From assembly GCF_001730285.1 (NCBI RefSeq), contig NZ_MIJZ01000014.1:124001-188000 (forward strand): 64,000 nucleotides of DNA. The letters are read 5' to 3'. The position numbers were made by a program, and so were the translations under genes. Source of the DNA: Enterococcus ureasiticus (GTDB taxonomy: Bacteria > Bacillota > Bacilli > Lactobacillales > Enterococcaceae). A model generated the notes under the pieces. The model searched no databases, was not told the DNA's origin, and worked only from the letters and a program-made list of their open reading frames with translations. Below, one piece after another: positions 1 through 10,409 of the stretch; positions within the stretch are counted from its first letter, which is position 1, and each line of letters opens with the position of its first letter.

Positions 1-81
1 TCCATACAACGAAATAACTCTGACACAAAAGCTTTGGTGAATACTAGCTGATTTCTTTAAGCTATGCACTATTGTCTCATC

Positions 82-1033
82 TCATTGATTGATGCATTTA
101 GGACCTAGCTCTATTGTCCACAAAATTTGAGCACTGTATATTTTATCTTTCATCAAGCTTCCAGGCATCATCTTCAATAAAAATTGCTGATCACTCTCTT
201 TACCAAAGTCAAATTCTTGCAAACGATGGTCAGATTGACCTTTTTGTCGATAAATTTCAATTTCTTTTTCTTCCGTCATGTACTTCATGTCTTCTTTATC
301 TTGAAAAACTATATCTGATGCTTTTTTTTCGCCTTATCTATTTTAAGTTGTGTAGTACTAAGCTTAATTGCTGTATGACTACTATCTGTAAATAAATACT
401 CTATTAGTATCTTAGACTCTTCAATAGCATGAGCAAAATCAGCCAAAGTTACACTCGTAATACCACCAGTATTCCAATTCCTAGACTTATTATTATAATA
501 TGATGCATACTTTGACTAAATGCACGGTCCTCTTCCACTTCGTAATAATAAAATGAATTTAATTTGGGTCTACCTATTCCCAGAAAAACTGACAAATCGT
601 ATTTACTATTGCGGTTTCCTGCAGCTCCACTAGTCATAATAAAAGTGTATGCCCTTGCCGAAATTTGATAGATTTTTCCAAGTTTTGTATCAACGACTTA
701 CTTTACAGTCGCTTTTGCAGAACGAGAAGGTATGACAATTATGGTAGTTGTAAGATTATTCTCTTTTTTCATTGTAAACTTAGTTGGAGTATCATCTTGC
801 CAATATCCAGGAAGAAGTGTAGGTTTTTGAGGAAGCGATTTATCATTTACAAGTGGAATTCATCCCTCATATTTCAACAAATCAGTCTTTGATAAACCTG
901 CATCATTCGTAATTGGTGGGGGAAACACGTACTCTGCCTTTATTCTTGTAACAGTACGCTTTGAGATATTTATGTAAATTAACGAGCAAAAATTAAGTGT
1001 AACTATGGATAGGTAGACTATTTTTCTTTTCAT
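82..1033 (-). pseudogene. Broken exported/surface protein gene
   Basis: Starting at the ATG at 1033, the minus strand reads as one long frame. It is interrupted by an in-frame TGA (860-862) and an in-frame TAA (698-700), then shifts frame near 500 and again at a run of eight T (322-329), ending at 82. The first 20 residues (MKRKIVYLSIVTLNFCSLIY) look like a signal or anchor segment. The last part contains YSAQILWTIELGP, which loosely resembles the C-terminal W-x-L motif of enterococcal WxL wall-binding proteins; that link is a guess. At least four lesions make this a decayed gene. The family is not identified. Confidence 0.6.
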
Positions 1034-1228
1034 ATTATTTCTCCCCCATCCTATAGCTCAATCTATAACTCAGTTATTCAACACTCCAATTGTGAACATT
1101 TTTCTATTCAAAATAAGATAATATATTTGAGACGGAAATGGGTTATTTTACTTTGGTAATCATTTTCTACTTGAAAAATTGGATCTGTTGTTTTTAAATA
1201 CAATACGTTATTAGTCTATAAAAAAAGA

Positions 1229-1266
1229 TTAGTATGATTTCCGGTACAATACCGAAGCCATACTAA
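1229..1266 (-). terminator. Intrinsic terminator after the 1374-2291 gene
   Basis: TTAGTATG pairs with CATACTAA, and an inner CTTCGGTA/TACCGGAA stem is followed on the minus strand by seven T. It lies in the 340-base gap between 1034 and 1373; nothing else was recognised there. Confidence 0.7.
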
Positions 1267-1373
1267 CCAACTAGTTAGGTAATCTATTTATAATTTTTGA
1301 GTCCATATCAAAGGAGACAAAACAATTGATAGACTTTAGAAATAAGCTAGTATAGATTTTAAACGAAGCATTT

Positions 1374-2291
1374 CTATTTAAAATATTTGCTGTTTTCTAA
1401 CTCCATACTTGAGTCTTCAATAATACCACTTAAGGACTTATCCAAGATGCCACGTTTTTTATCCTGTTCTGCTTCAGCTACTTTTTGACCGTATGCTGTT
1501 TGGCTTTTGGCATTTTCTTTCGCTGTTTTCAGTTCTTTTCGAGAGCGCGGTAATGTATGGCTAATATCTTCTTCTTTACCAAATCGTTCCATATCAGGTT
1601 TGATTTGTTGATATTGACGTCTTGTTACCGGAATTTCAGGCGAACCTTTAGGAATGTTGAATTTTTGAACTGTAGGGTCTTCATTCCCTTTCACTTGAAA
1701 GGCTGCTGGTTCATCGTCAAAAAGTAAATAAGAATTTTGATCCTTTTTCATAGCATCTGCTAATTCTTGTTCAGTCAAAGTGGGTTTTTTTTCTTCTGGA
1801 ATGACAGAAGCTGGAATATATTTCGGTACAAAATAGGAACGGGTATCATAAGTAAAATCCTTTGAAAACGCCGCTTTATTTTTATTTGGAGATTGCTGAG
1901 AACCGAAACCATACGAACTTCTTTTAGGCATGTTGCCAAATAGATTACTTTTTTGTTTTGGTGACGTCGTTTTATTATGAGTCATCATATAATTAGGCAA
2001 ATTAGATTTATGACGGGCTAATTCTGCTACTTGTTCTTGGCTGTGGGAAACATGTTGATTATTTGTCTGTGTCGATTGTTTTTGTAGCATTGGTTGAACA
2101 CTTATCGGATCTATTACAGGGGAACTTTGCTGTTTTACTGTTTGTTTCGGTGTTTGCGTCCCCATATTAGTGAGCATTGGTTCTTCTTGAAACAATGTTC
2201 GTTTATTTTCAGAAACTAATTTCACGCCTAAGTCATCGTCATAAGCTGGAAAACGAAAATGTTTTCTTTTAATTTGAGTTGGGTTTTCCAT
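1374..2291 (-). CDS. Hypothetical, largely disordered cytoplasmic protein
   Basis: This is a 305-residue protein rich in Q, N, S, K and E, with no membrane segment or signal peptide and no recognised domain. It has polar low-complexity stretches between about residues 30 and 150, and charged helical-looking segments near the C-terminus (a run of K/E/A from about 245 to 285). The ATG at 2291 is preferred over the in-frame ATG at 2300, because AAAGGA lies about nine bases before the former and directly abuts the latter. It follows asnS in the same direction but is separated from it by a terminator at 2418-2459, so it is probably transcribed alone. I do not recognise the family; it may be lineage-specific. 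Confidence 0.7.
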   Translation of the reverse strand: MENPTQIKRKHFRFPAYDDDLGVKLVSENKRTLFQEEPMLTNMGTQTPKQTVKQQSSPVIDPISVQPMLQKQSTQTNNQHVSHSQEQVAELARHKSNLPNYMMTHNKTTSPKQKSNLFGNMPKRSSYGFGSQQSPNKNKAAFSKDFTYDTRSYFVPKYIPASVIPEEKKPTLTEQELADAMKKDQNSYLLFDDEPAAFQVKGNEDPTVQKFNIPKGSPEIPVTRRQYQQIKPDMERFGKEEDISHTLPRSRKELKTAKENAKSQTAYGQKVAEAEQDKKRGILDKSLSGIIEDSSMELENSKYFK

Positions 2292-2417
2292 TCGAGTCAT
2301 TCCTTTATTCTACTTTCTGTCAATTCTACCATAAAAAAGCGGAATTCTAAACAATTTGCCTTATATTTTCTTTTTTCTTGCTGCAATTTTAACTGGGCGT
2401 TTGTATTTCTATAAAAA

Positions 2418-2459
2418 TTAGTCGCCAAAACAAAGCACGATGCTTCTTTCAACGACTAA
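2418..2459 (-). terminator. Intrinsic terminator after asnS
   Basis: The TTAGTCG/CGACTAA outer stem has an inner AAAGAAGCA/TGCTTTG stem, followed by TTTTT on the minus strand. It ends the ypmB-aspB-asnS transcript. Confidence 0.7.
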
Positions 2460-2475
2460 CTTCACTTTTATATTT

Positions 2476-3774
2476 CTATGGGTAAATACGGTTTAATAAA
2501 CGTGGGAATGGGCTTGCTTCACGAACATGCTCGATTCCTGCTAACCAAGTAACTGTACGTTCTAAACCTAGACCAAAGCCTGAATGCGGAACAGAACCGT
2601 AACGACGCAAATCTAAATACCAAGAATATTCTTTTTCATCTAGATTGTGGTTACGAATTTGCTCTAATAAGTAATCATGGTCGATTGCTCTTTCAGAACC
2701 ACCAATGATTTCGCCATACCCTTCTGGTGCGATCATATCTGCACAAATCACGACATCATCACGAGTAGGATGTGGTTTCATATAAAATGCTTTGATTGCT
2801 TTTGGATAGTTTAAAATGAAGACTGGACGGTCAAATGAGTTGGCAATAAATGTTTCATGCGGTGAGCCAAAATCATCGCCCCACTCAATATCGTCAAACC
2901 CATTTTTCTTCAATAACTCAACTGCTTCATCATATGAAATACGTGGAAATGGTAATTGAGTATATTTTTTCAAGACTTCTCTATCACGTTCTAAAACGTC
3001 TAAAGCATGATCACAATTGTCTAATACACTTTGAACTAGAAACGCTACGTATTGCTCTTGTACTTCTAAACTTTCTTCTTGATGCATAAACGCCATTTCT
3101 GGTTCGATCATCCAAAATTCGATCAAGTGACGACGCGTTTTTGATTTTTCTGCTCTAAAAGTTGGGCCAAATGAGAAAACTTTACCGAAAGCTAAAGCGG
3201 CTGCTTCCATGTATAACTGTCCACTTTGAGATAGATACGCTTTTTGATCAAAATAGTTTGTTTCAAATAAATCAGTCGTACCTTCTGCTGTGCTGGCAGT
3301 TAGAATCGGCGGATCGATTTTCACAAAGTTGTTGTTATTGAAAAATTCATATGTCGCACGGATAATTTCGTTACGGATTTGCATGATAGCATGCTGACGT
3401 GACGAACGTAGCCATAAGTGACGGTGGTCCATCAAAAAGTCTGTTCCGTGTTCTTTTGGCGTGATTGGATAATCATGACTTTCACCGATGACTTCGATCC
3501 CTGTTACACCAATTTCATAACCAAATTTTGAACGGCTATCTTCTCTGATTTCACCAGTGATCCATACAGAGGTTTCTTGTGTTAGGCTTTTTGCTAACTG
3601 AAAGACTTCTTCTGGAACTTCACTTTTTACCACAATTCCTTGAAAATATGCTGTTCCATCACGTAATTGTAGAAAGGCAATTTTTCCACTTGAACGTTTG
3701 TTGGCAATCCAAGCACCTATTTTTACGGTTTCCCCTACATGATTTTTTGAATCAATAATTTGAATTTGTTCCAC
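2476..3774 (-). CDS. asnS: Asparaginyl-tRNA synthetase
   Basis: Class IIb aminoacyl-tRNA synthetase charging tRNA-Asn in the cytoplasm. The N-terminal OB-fold anticodon-binding domain (about residues 15-100, with [21 protein letters not shown]) is followed by the class II catalytic core. This has motif 2 around [21 protein letters not shown] and motif 3 [10 protein letters not shown] near the C-terminus. Length is 432 residues, as usual for the family. The GTG at 3774 is chosen: GGAGAG sits six bases before it, while the ATG at 3792 has no good ribosome site and itself overlaps that GGAG. Order ypmB-aspB-asnS downstream of dinG matches Bacillus subtilis synteny and supports a shared Asp/Asn metabolic operon. 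Confidence 0.95.
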   Translation of the reverse strand: MEQIQIIDSKNHVGETVKIGAWIANKRSSGKIAFLQLRDGTAYFQGIVVKSEVPEEVFQLAKSLTQETSVWITGEIREDSRSKFGYEIGVTGIEVIGESHDYPITPKEHGTDFLMDHRHLWLRSSRQHAIMQIRNEIIRATYEFFNNNNFVKIDPPILTASTAEGTTDLFETNYFDQKAYLSQSGQLYMEAAALAFGKVFSFGPTFRAEKSKTRRHLIEFWMIEPEMAFMHQEESLEVQEQYVAFLVQSVLDNCDHALDVLERDREVLKKYTQLPFPRISYDEAVELLKKNGFDDIEWGDDFGSPHETFIANSFDRPVFILNYPKAIKAFYMKPHPTRDDVVICADMIAPEGYGEIIGGSERAIDHDYLLEQIRNHNLDEKEYSWYLDLRRYGSVPHSGFGLGLERTVTWLAGIEHVREASPFPRLLNRIYP

Positions 3775-3823
3775 GATCGTCTCTCCATTCATTTATTCTT
3801 TTACCTATCCCGAATTAAGTATT

Positions 3824-5014
3824 TTATTTAATTGATTTTTTCTCAATAAACGCTTTGATCCGTTTGACTGCTTCTTTTAATGTCTCCAAATCTGTAGCAT
3901 AACTGATCCGAACATTTTCTGGTGCGCCAAATCCTGCACCTGTAACAAGAGCTACTTGCGCTTCAGATAGTAGATCGTCTACCCATTTGGTCACATCTGT
4001 GTAGCCACACATCCTTAATGTTTCTTTGATGTTTGGAAATAGGTAAAATGCACCATGCGGTTTCTCTAGTTTGAATCCAGGTAATGCTGCAAACAGCGGG
4101 TAAATCTCATTTAAACGTGCTTCAAATGCTTGTCTCATGATTTCGACGGTATCTTGTTCTCCAATCAATGCTTCGATTGCTGCATATTGGCTGACAGCCG
4201 TGGGATTACTGGTCGATTGTGATGCAATATCATTCATTGCTGAGATAATCGTTTCATCCCCTACCGCATACCCAATGCGCCAGCCTGTCATCGCATAGCT
4301 TTTAGAAACACCATTGATAATGATCGTTTGTTTTCTGATTGCTTCAGATAAAGTAGCTATGGGTGTAAACGTGGCTCCATTATAAACCAGTCTGCCGTAG
4401 ATATCATCTGATACGATCAAAATATCATTTTGTACAGCCCACTCACCGATTTCACGTAATTCTGCTTCGGAATAAATCATTCCCGTTGGATTAGAAGGTG
4501 AATTTAAAATCAATAATTTCGTTTTATCTGTTCTGGCTTCTTCTAGTTGTTCCACGGTTACTTTAAATTCTTTTTCCTGAGCACATGAGATAAAGACTGG
4601 TACGCCCTCAGCTAATTTAACTTGTTCTCCGTAACTTACCCAATACGGCACTGGGATAATCACTTCATCATTGGGATTCAATACCGCTTGAAAAAGGAGA
4701 TACAAAGCAAATTTTGCACCATCTGTTACAATCACATTTTTTGCCTGATAACTCAGATGATAATACGTTTCAATATATTTTACAACCGCTTCTCGCAATT
4801 CCTTGATACCGGCAGAAGGCGTATAGTAGCTTGCTTTTCCGCTTTCGATAGCTTGAATTGCTGCTTGTTGAATATTTTTAGGTGTAGTAAAATCTGGTTC
4901 ACCCACAGTTAAACTTAGAACGTCTTTGCCTTCCGCTTTTAATGCATTGGCTTTAGCAGAAGCCGCTAGCGTAACAGAGGGTTCTAATTTTTGTGCACGT
5001 CTTGATATATCCAT
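3824..5014 (-). CDS. aspB: Pyridoxal-phosphate aspartate aminotransferase
   Basis: Fold-type I aminotransferase interconverting aspartate plus 2-oxoglutarate with oxaloacetate plus glutamate. The 396 residues include the substrate/PLP segment TVGEPDFTTP near residue 40, the NSPSNPTGMIYS loop near 170, SDDIYGRLVYNG near 202, and the Schiff-base lysine in NGVSKSYAMTGWRIGYAVG near 235. GGAG lies seven bases before the ATG. It sits about 50 bases upstream of asnS and downstream of the YpmB-like gene. This is the classical aspB context, so aspartate rather than another amino donor is the likely substrate, although the sequence alone cannot fix specificity. Confidence 0.9.
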   Translation of the reverse strand: MDISRRAQKLEPSVTLAASAKANALKAEGKDVLSLTVGEPDFTTPKNIQQAAIQAIESGKASYYTPSAGIKELREAVVKYIETYYHLSYQAKNVIVTDGAKFALYLLFQAVLNPNDEVIIPVPYWVSYGEQVKLAEGVPVFISCAQEKEFKVTVEQLEEARTDKTKLLILNSPSNPTGMIYSEAELREIGEWAVQNDILIVSDDIYGRLVYNGATFTPIATLSEAIRKQTIIINGVSKSYAMTGWRIGYAVGDETIISAMNDIASQSTSNPTAVSQYAAIEALIGEQDTVEIMRQAFEARLNEIYPLFAALPGFKLEKPHGAFYLFPNIKETLRMCGYTDVTKWVDDLLSEAQVALVTGAGFGAPENVRISYATDLETLKEAVKRIKAFIEKKSIK

Positions 5015-5132
5015 ATTATCGCTCCATTCATTTTTTAGTGGCTAATACGAAAGTGTTCAACGCTAACAAACAAGCTACTTTCCTATCCCCATTTTTCTTG
5101 GATTTTACAAATTTCCTCATAAAACTGTCTCG

Positions 5133-5639
5133 TCAGACATTTTTGATGATCATGATCTCTTCCGCTTTTTCAAATGATAACAGATAATAACTCAATGACC
5201 CGTCATCATTTTTTGTAACGACTTCCCAAGTAGGTTTTTCGTTATATAAGCCCAAGCTGATTTTTTGGATATTCTTTTCTTTATAGTCTGTTTCAATAAT
5301 CTGGCGGATATGCCCTTCTTCCACACCATCTTTTTGATTTAAAACAGTTACTTTGTCTCCCTTTTTCGGGATAATCACAGCCAATTCTTCGCCTTTATCA
5401 TCTTTACCCGTCACACTAAAGTAGGTATCTTTTCGGGTAAACCAATAAAAGTTATCGACTGTTTCCAAATGTGCATATTCTTTTGCAATTTCTGTCGCTT
5501 CTTTTTTCGCTTGTGTTCTTGGATGTGTTGAGCGAATATAGAAAATAGTGATCATGACAATAATCACTAATAACACCGCAATTACACTTACTAGGATCTT
5601 GGTTTTTCTTGCTTCATTGTGATCTTCTTGTTCTTGCAA
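5133..5639 (-). CDS. YpmB-like membrane-anchored protein (DUF5590)
   Basis: A single transmembrane helix near the N-terminus (VSVIAVLLVIIVMITIFYI) is followed by an extracellular domain of about 125 residues with two PepSY-like repeats (ATEIAKEYAHLETVDNFYWF... and GHIRQIIETDYKEKNIQKI...). The pattern and the position between dinG and aspB match the B. subtilis YpmB/DUF5590 family, whose role is unknown. A TTG at 5639 with GGAAAGG about eight bases upstream is taken as start (168 residues). A TTG at 5657 in the same frame overlaps that ribosome site and would add six residues. Confidence 0.8.
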   Translation of the reverse strand: MQEQEDHNEARKTKILVSVIAVLLVIIVMITIFYIRSTHPRTQAKKEATEIAKEYAHLETVDNFYWFTRKDTYFSVTGKDDKGEELAVIIPKKGDKVTVLNQKDGVEEGHIRQIIETDYKEKNIQKISLGLYNEKPTWEVVTKNDDGSLSYYLLSFEKAEEIMIIKNV

Positions 5640-5715
5640 TCTTATCGCCCTTTCCAAACTTACTGGCTACCATTATAGCAGAAAATCAGTTTGATTTAAT
5701 AGATAGTAGTTAAAT

Positions 5716-8484
5716 TTATTTATTTAAAAATCCCTTTAGCTCTGACACTATTTTTGCTAAAGGTTCTTCTTTCACTGATAAATCTTTCGGTAAGGCTTTT
5801 AACATACGCTTCCCATACTTTGCTGTCACTAATCGTCTATCCAAAACGAGTAAAGCTCCTTTATCACCATCAGAACGAATCAAACGTCCTAATGCTTGTC
5901 GTAAACGTAAAGCGGCTTTAGGCAAAGCCTCATGCGTAAAGGGATTAATTCCTTTTTCTTCAAGATAATCATACCGTGCTTTGACAAAAGGTCGTTTGGG
6001 ATTTTCAAATGGTAAGCGTGTCACGATCAACAGTGACAACGTCTCTCCGGGTAAATCAACGCCTTCCCAAAAACTATCCGCACCAAGTAAAACACTATTT
6101 TTTGAATGAGCAAAACGTTTAAGAATTTTTTCCCGACTACCACTGATTCCCTGAGCTAAAAGCTCTCTTCCCCCATTTAGAAATTGAGGATGTAAACGAT
6201 AATAAACACTGGATAAAATCTCATGTGACGTAAATAAGACCAGCATGGAACGATCCTGTTCCTGTGTCAATTCTTGGATTACAGATGCGATATACGCTGA
6301 AAATTCTGCAGCGTTCGCTTGACTGATCGCTATGGCTTCAGTTGGAATATACAAGCGAGCATTTTGTGCATAATCATAAGGGTCAGGTAACGTTTTAAAC
6401 AAAACATCCGTCAAGCCTAATTTAGTAGGCAAATACTTCTTATCATTCCCAAATTTCAGTGTGCCACCTGTGTATAAAATCCGTTGATAGCGTCCATACC
6501 AAGTCGTTTCCGGCAAAATACTCGCCTCTAAATCGTTGATTGCAAGTAATCCGTATCCTTGAGGCGTGGTATTGTATTCTTTGATCCAACGTGGATGCCA
6601 TTCATTGACATAAATATCAAAACATTTATAAAGAAATTCGATCCGCTCAAAGAATTGCAGTAAGCTAACGAATATAATCCGCTCAGATGCTGTATACTTT
6701 TCCAACTCATCAACAATCGACTGCTGCAATCTCTTTTGAATTTCTTGCATTTCAGTTAAGAGAATCTCAATCTTTTGAATCGAAGTCTCTCCATTCAATG
6801 ATAAGTGATCGAATATTGGCTTAGTCAACAGTGTCGCTTCCAAATTCGGCTGCTTATCGTTTTTAAACAACTGATTTATTTCGTAAAATAAATCACTAAA
6901 CTCTTCCACTAAGTCATTCAGGGCTTTAGAATAAATTCGCAATAATCGCTGTTCTTGTGTTTCTGATTTGAAAATTTGATTCACTTGATCAAACAGCTGA
7001 TCTTCTTCTAGATAAAGAGTTGCTTGTTTTTTAAAGGAAACATAGTTAAATTGACGATTCGCAATCTTCCCAGCAATATCTGGCAGATGATGCGCTTCAT
7101 CGATAATCAGATAGGAACTTTTAGGCAGAAGTGGAACTTCTCTAAGCGTTTCCTGTGCTAAAAATGCATGATTAACGATCAATACATTACTTTGTCTGAC
7201 TTTTTTATAAAGAAAACGAACAAAATCTTCTTGATATAACGAATCTTGATCCGATAAAAAATCAATCCCACGATGGGCAACATCGCGCCAAAAAATATGG
7301 TTAAAGTTCGTTAATTGAAGTTCATCAAGATCCCCTGTCTCTGTTTCCACCAGCCAAACCAAAACACCCATTTGATATAATGCGTATTGTTTTTGCTGTA
7401 TCGGATTTTTCAACGTAGCTTGAAACCGTTGCAAATCAATATAGTGACGATGACTCTTAATGATCACAGCTTGAATTGGTTTTGGACAAATTTGATTTGC
7501 TAACGGAATATCTTTCTCTGTTAATTGATTTTGCAACACGATTGAAACAGTGCTAATAATAACAGGGTTATCTGGTGTTGCTAAGTAGCTTAATGGGAAT
7601 AAATAACCTAGCGTTTTTCCTGTTCCTGTCGCTGCTTCAATAAATAAATTTTTATTCTCGTCATTCGTAAAATGGTCATAAACTAAATTCATCATCCGGC
7701 TTTGTTCTGAACGATAGCCGATCGTATCTGCGAAAACTTTTTCTTTCGCTTTTTTCTTTTTGGGGAAACTCGGTTTTCCGTACAACTTTTCTTCATATAA
7801 CGGAACTTCTTTTCTCCTCAGAGCAATTCCAGACACAACATGCTGTTCTTTAGATAGCGGTTGAATATCCTGTTTCATTTCTTCATATATATGATGGATA
7901 TAAGAACTTGTATCCATTCCTGTTTGCTGACTCAAACGATCGATTGCTTCCATCGTAATCAATGGCAAGCGACGCATTTTCGCTTCGATCAATAATAAAA
8001 GTTCGGCAGTTACCTGTGCATCGCTATCTGCTTGGTGAGGATTATCATGAATCAGACCTAAACTTTCAGATAAATCGCCTAAACGAAAACTTTTTTCTGT
8101 TGGTAAAAATATCTGAGCTAGCTCAACTGTATCAATTCCGGGAATCTTTAATTTAGGTGTACCGCAACGAAGCAATTCCTGTGTGAGAAAGGAATAATCG
8201 AAATAGATATTATGCGCAACAAATACGGTATCCGCTAATAAATTATAAATCGTTAAGGCCACATCTTCAAAATAAGGCGCTTTTTGTACACGAGAATTAC
8301 TAATACCAGTAAGCTGCTGAATCTGCTTAGAGATGGCCTGATTAGGATTAATGTCAGTCGCAAAACGGGAAATGATTTTTCCTTCTTGGATCAGTACACA
8401 GCCGAATTGAATAATCCGGTCAACCAATGGATCGGTCCCAGTTGTTTCTAAATCAACTACTGCATATGTCTGATTATTTTTCAT
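5716..8484 (-). CDS. dinG: DnaQ-type exonuclease / DinG-type helicase fusion
   Basis: Two-part DNA repair protein of 922 residues. Residues 1-170 are a DEDD 3'-5' exonuclease (VVDLETTGTDP, then HNIYFDYSFL and HQADSDAQV). The rest is an XPD/DinG superfamily 2 helicase with Walker A IEAATGTGKT near 283, DEAH box LIIDEAHHLPD near 462 and motif VI QALGRLIRS near 868. The [4Fe-4S] cysteines of E. coli DinG are not evident, as in other Firmicutes versions. In B. subtilis and S. aureus relatives the protein behaves mainly as a nuclease. GGGGAAG lies six bases before the ATG. It is the first gene of the conserved dinG-ypmB-aspB-asnS block. Confidence 0.93.
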   Translation of the reverse strand: MKNNQTYAVVDLETTGTDPLVDRIIQFGCVLIQEGKIISRFATDINPNQAISKQIQQLTGISNSRVQKAPYFEDVALTIYNLLADTVFVAHNIYFDYSFLTQELLRCGTPKLKIPGIDTVELAQIFLPTEKSFRLGDLSESLGLIHDNPHQADSDAQVTAELLLLIEAKMRRLPLITMEAIDRLSQQTGMDTSSYIHHIYEEMKQDIQPLSKEQHVVSGIALRRKEVPLYEEKLYGKPSFPKKKKAKEKVFADTIGYRSEQSRMMNLVYDHFTNDENKNLFIEAATGTGKTLGYLFPLSYLATPDNPVIISTVSIVLQNQLTEKDIPLANQICPKPIQAVIIKSHRHYIDLQRFQATLKNPIQQKQYALYQMGVLVWLVETETGDLDELQLTNFNHIFWRDVAHRGIDFLSDQDSLYQEDFVRFLYKKVRQSNVLIVNHAFLAQETLREVPLLPKSSYLIIDEAHHLPDIAGKIANRQFNYVSFKKQATLYLEEDQLFDQVNQIFKSETQEQRLLRIYSKALNDLVEEFSDLFYEINQLFKNDKQPNLEATLLTKPIFDHLSLNGETSIQKIEILLTEMQEIQKRLQQSIVDELEKYTASERIIFVSLLQFFERIEFLYKCFDIYVNEWHPRWIKEYNTTPQGYGLLAINDLEASILPETTWYGRYQRILYTGGTLKFGNDKKYLPTKLGLTDVLFKTLPDPYDYAQNARLYIPTEAIAISQANAAEFSAYIASVIQELTQEQDRSMLVLFTSHEILSSVYYRLHPQFLNGGRELLAQGISGSREKILKRFAHSKNSVLLGADSFWEGVDLPGETLSLLIVTRLPFENPKRPFVKARYDYLEEKGINPFTHEALPKAALRLRQALGRLIRSDGDKGALLVLDRRLVTAKYGKRMLKALPKDLSVKEEPLAKIVSELKGFLNK

Positions 8485-9143
8485 AGACTTCCCCGCCTTT
8501 CCTCTATCCCTGAAAATTATACTACAAAACGAACTTTTTTTTTAGTGTTAGTTTGTAAGGATTTTTTTTGAGGGGGATTTAGATGTTTTTTGGAGTTAAA
8601 TTAGTAGAATGATTACTTTGATTTTCTATGATTTATCATTTTGGGAACTAAATTTCTGACCAGTAGAAATTCCCCCAAGAAAAGTTTTCGTTTCTTTATC
8701 ACCATGACTAATTTCAATAAGCGTATCAGTTTGTTTAATTCATTTTTCTTAAATTTTAGTTACTTGTCTTGATAGCTGCATACTTTTCACGAGCCCCTAT
8801 TAAATCTTGCATAATAGTTGGATATGTTTTTTTATATCGTTAGCAGTAATAAAAAATAGAATCAATAAATTTTCTATATAAAATACATATAATTAAACAT
8901 TGGGTACTCTGAAATTGTATGCCCAGTTATCTGTGGGTCCATAATGAATTTTCTTCTAATTCTACAAGTTTTTTTCTCATACTGTTTGTTCAAATATAAA
9001 TAATTCCTCTTATAATTCTAAAATGCGCGTTATCGTTTATGAGGTCAATAGACAAGCACGCTATTTTTGTCTTTTTAAACAAAAAAATGGTAATTATTTC
9101 ACTTTGCTTTTAACTTGCTCCATTTCAATTATTTATTTGTTTA
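8485..9143 (-). other. AT-rich gap with coding relics
   Basis: No intact gene was found in these 660 bases between dinG and the accessory array. On the minus strand, short frame pieces such as ISHGDKETKTFLGGISTGQKF (about 8620-8740) and LIGAREKYAAIKTS (about 8765-8815) are separated by stops. They look like remains of array-type genes. No terminator for the array was identified here. Confidence 0.4.
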
Positions 9144-9172
9144 CTGACCCTTTTTAGTAATTTATCACGATA

Positions 9173-10042
9173 CTATTGTTTATAATAATACACATCGGAA
9201 GGGTAGTTACCACCTTGCTGTGTAATCAATAATCTGGGTATTGTACTATCCGAATTATCACCATCTGGATTTTCAACCCCTATTCCATACAATGCCAGAG
9301 CTGCCCCTCCAAGTCCCTCCGTACCTAACCTCGCAAATGGAATTTTGCTTTTTTTGTCTGATTCCGGAACTCCATATACTACAAACTCCTTATTTGTAGT
9401 ACCGTCAGCATTTATAATTAAAACATCACCTTTTCCATTTTTCCATGTTCCTGCTAATGAAGTGAAATCGCTATTGTTTATTGCTTCAATGTTTAAATCA
9501 TTATCGGAAACGTTATTTTGGTTTTTTAATAATTCTAAAGCAATATCATCATAATCAGTCTTTAAGTATGTCTTAGCTGGTGACATTGTCGGATCTGGCG
9601 GATATTTTCTCATACCATAATGTTCTATGAATCCTTCTCCTAAAGGCAAATAATAGATATATCTATCCTCAGTACCAATTTCTTTAATGTGTATATTTTT
9701 ATACTTATCTGATACTGATGTGTCAAATGCCACTTGATTACTTATCACTCTTTCAAGAGTGTATCCTATTTTATTTTCAACCCCTAAATTAGCGATCACT
9801 CGAGCATATTCTATTTGTATGTCATCATAGTTAAATTCTAGTTCTATAGTTGCCTCACTTTTAATGGTTGTTTCTTGATCCGAATTACTAGCTAGTATTG
9901 AATTCACTGAAGAACTATTGGTTGTAGCATTTTCATTCGTATCAGTATTAATATCATTTATTACGGTCTCATTTTTACTGTTTGCACATCCAGTTACAAC
10001 AAGTAACAACAAAATAAAAATCAGAATTTTACATTTTTTCAT
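9173..10042 (-). CDS. Lipoprotein with DUF6287-like C-terminal domain
   Basis: A 289-residue exported lipoprotein. It has a type II signal peptide ending in the lipobox VVTGC (Cys near residue 19), then a Ser/Thr/Asn-rich linker to about residue 65. A middle domain of about 90 residues follows (LEFNYDDIQIEYARVIANLG...). The C-terminal domain starts at FTSLAGTWKNGKGDVLIINADG, which resembles DUF6287 domains of enterococcal and streptococcal lipoproteins. AAAAAGGAG lies upstream of the ATG. It is the last intact gene of the punctuated array; another motif copy follows at 9144-9161 with no intact gene after it. Function is unknown; attachment to the outer face of the membrane is inferred. Confidence 0.75.
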   Translation of the reverse strand: MKKCKILIFILLLLVVTGCANSKNETVINDINTDTNENATTNSSSVNSILASNSDQETTIKSEATIELEFNYDDIQIEYARVIANLGVENKIGYTLERVISNQVAFDTSVSDKYKNIHIKEIGTEDRYIYYLPLGEGFIEHYGMRKYPPDPTMSPAKTYLKTDYDDIALELLKNQNNVSDNDLNIEAINNSDFTSLAGTWKNGKGDVLIINADGTTNKEFVVYGVPESDKKSKIPFARLGTEGLGGAALALYGIGVENPDGDNSDSTIPRLLITQQGGNYPSDVYYYKQ

Positions 10043-10086
10043 ATTCCCAACTCCTTTTTACATATCAATGAATTAATTTTGAATTG

Positions 10087-10302
10087 TTAATATTTATCCT
10101 CTTTGGGAGTGCCTTCAGTATTCCATTGATAGCTATCAACAAGATAATGTTTAAGTCCTGCAAATGTTACACCATTAAATGATTTGTTAGGCAAATCCCC
10201 CCATACCAAAGATTTGTCAATGATTAAATTTCCTTCTATTTTACTTAATTCAAAATCTGGACAAACCGTTAGCCATTCTGTAATTTCCATTTCATTATTC
10301 AT
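10087..10302 (-). CDS. Small hypothetical protein of the array
   Basis: A 71-residue acidic soluble protein (MNNEMEITEWLTVCPDFELS...) with no recognised domain, signal or membrane segment. AGAAAGG is about ten bases before the ATG. Its last codons (PKEDKY) are formed by a variant of the junction motif (10096-10109), and an intact copy of the motif lies 45 bases upstream (10348-10364). Small size and strand fit an immunity-like or accessory array gene, but nothing proves a function. Confidence 0.55.
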   Translation of the reverse strand: MNNEMEITEWLTVCPDFELSKIEGNLIIDKSLVWGDLPNKSFNGVTFAGLKHYLVDSYQWNTEGTPKEDKY

Positions 10303-10409
10303 CGCTTAGTTACCTTTCTGATTTTTATTCGTACTTATGCTGCTATTCATCCTTTTTGAGAATACCCAAAAATTACTTTCATATAAACTTAACCTTAAAC
10401 AGAATGATT

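Noticed and set aside
1229-1266. tRNA-like or riboswitch-like fold near 1.2 kb
   Set aside because: It is a simple nested hairpin with a T-run in the right place for a terminator. No tRNA arms or T-loop sequence.
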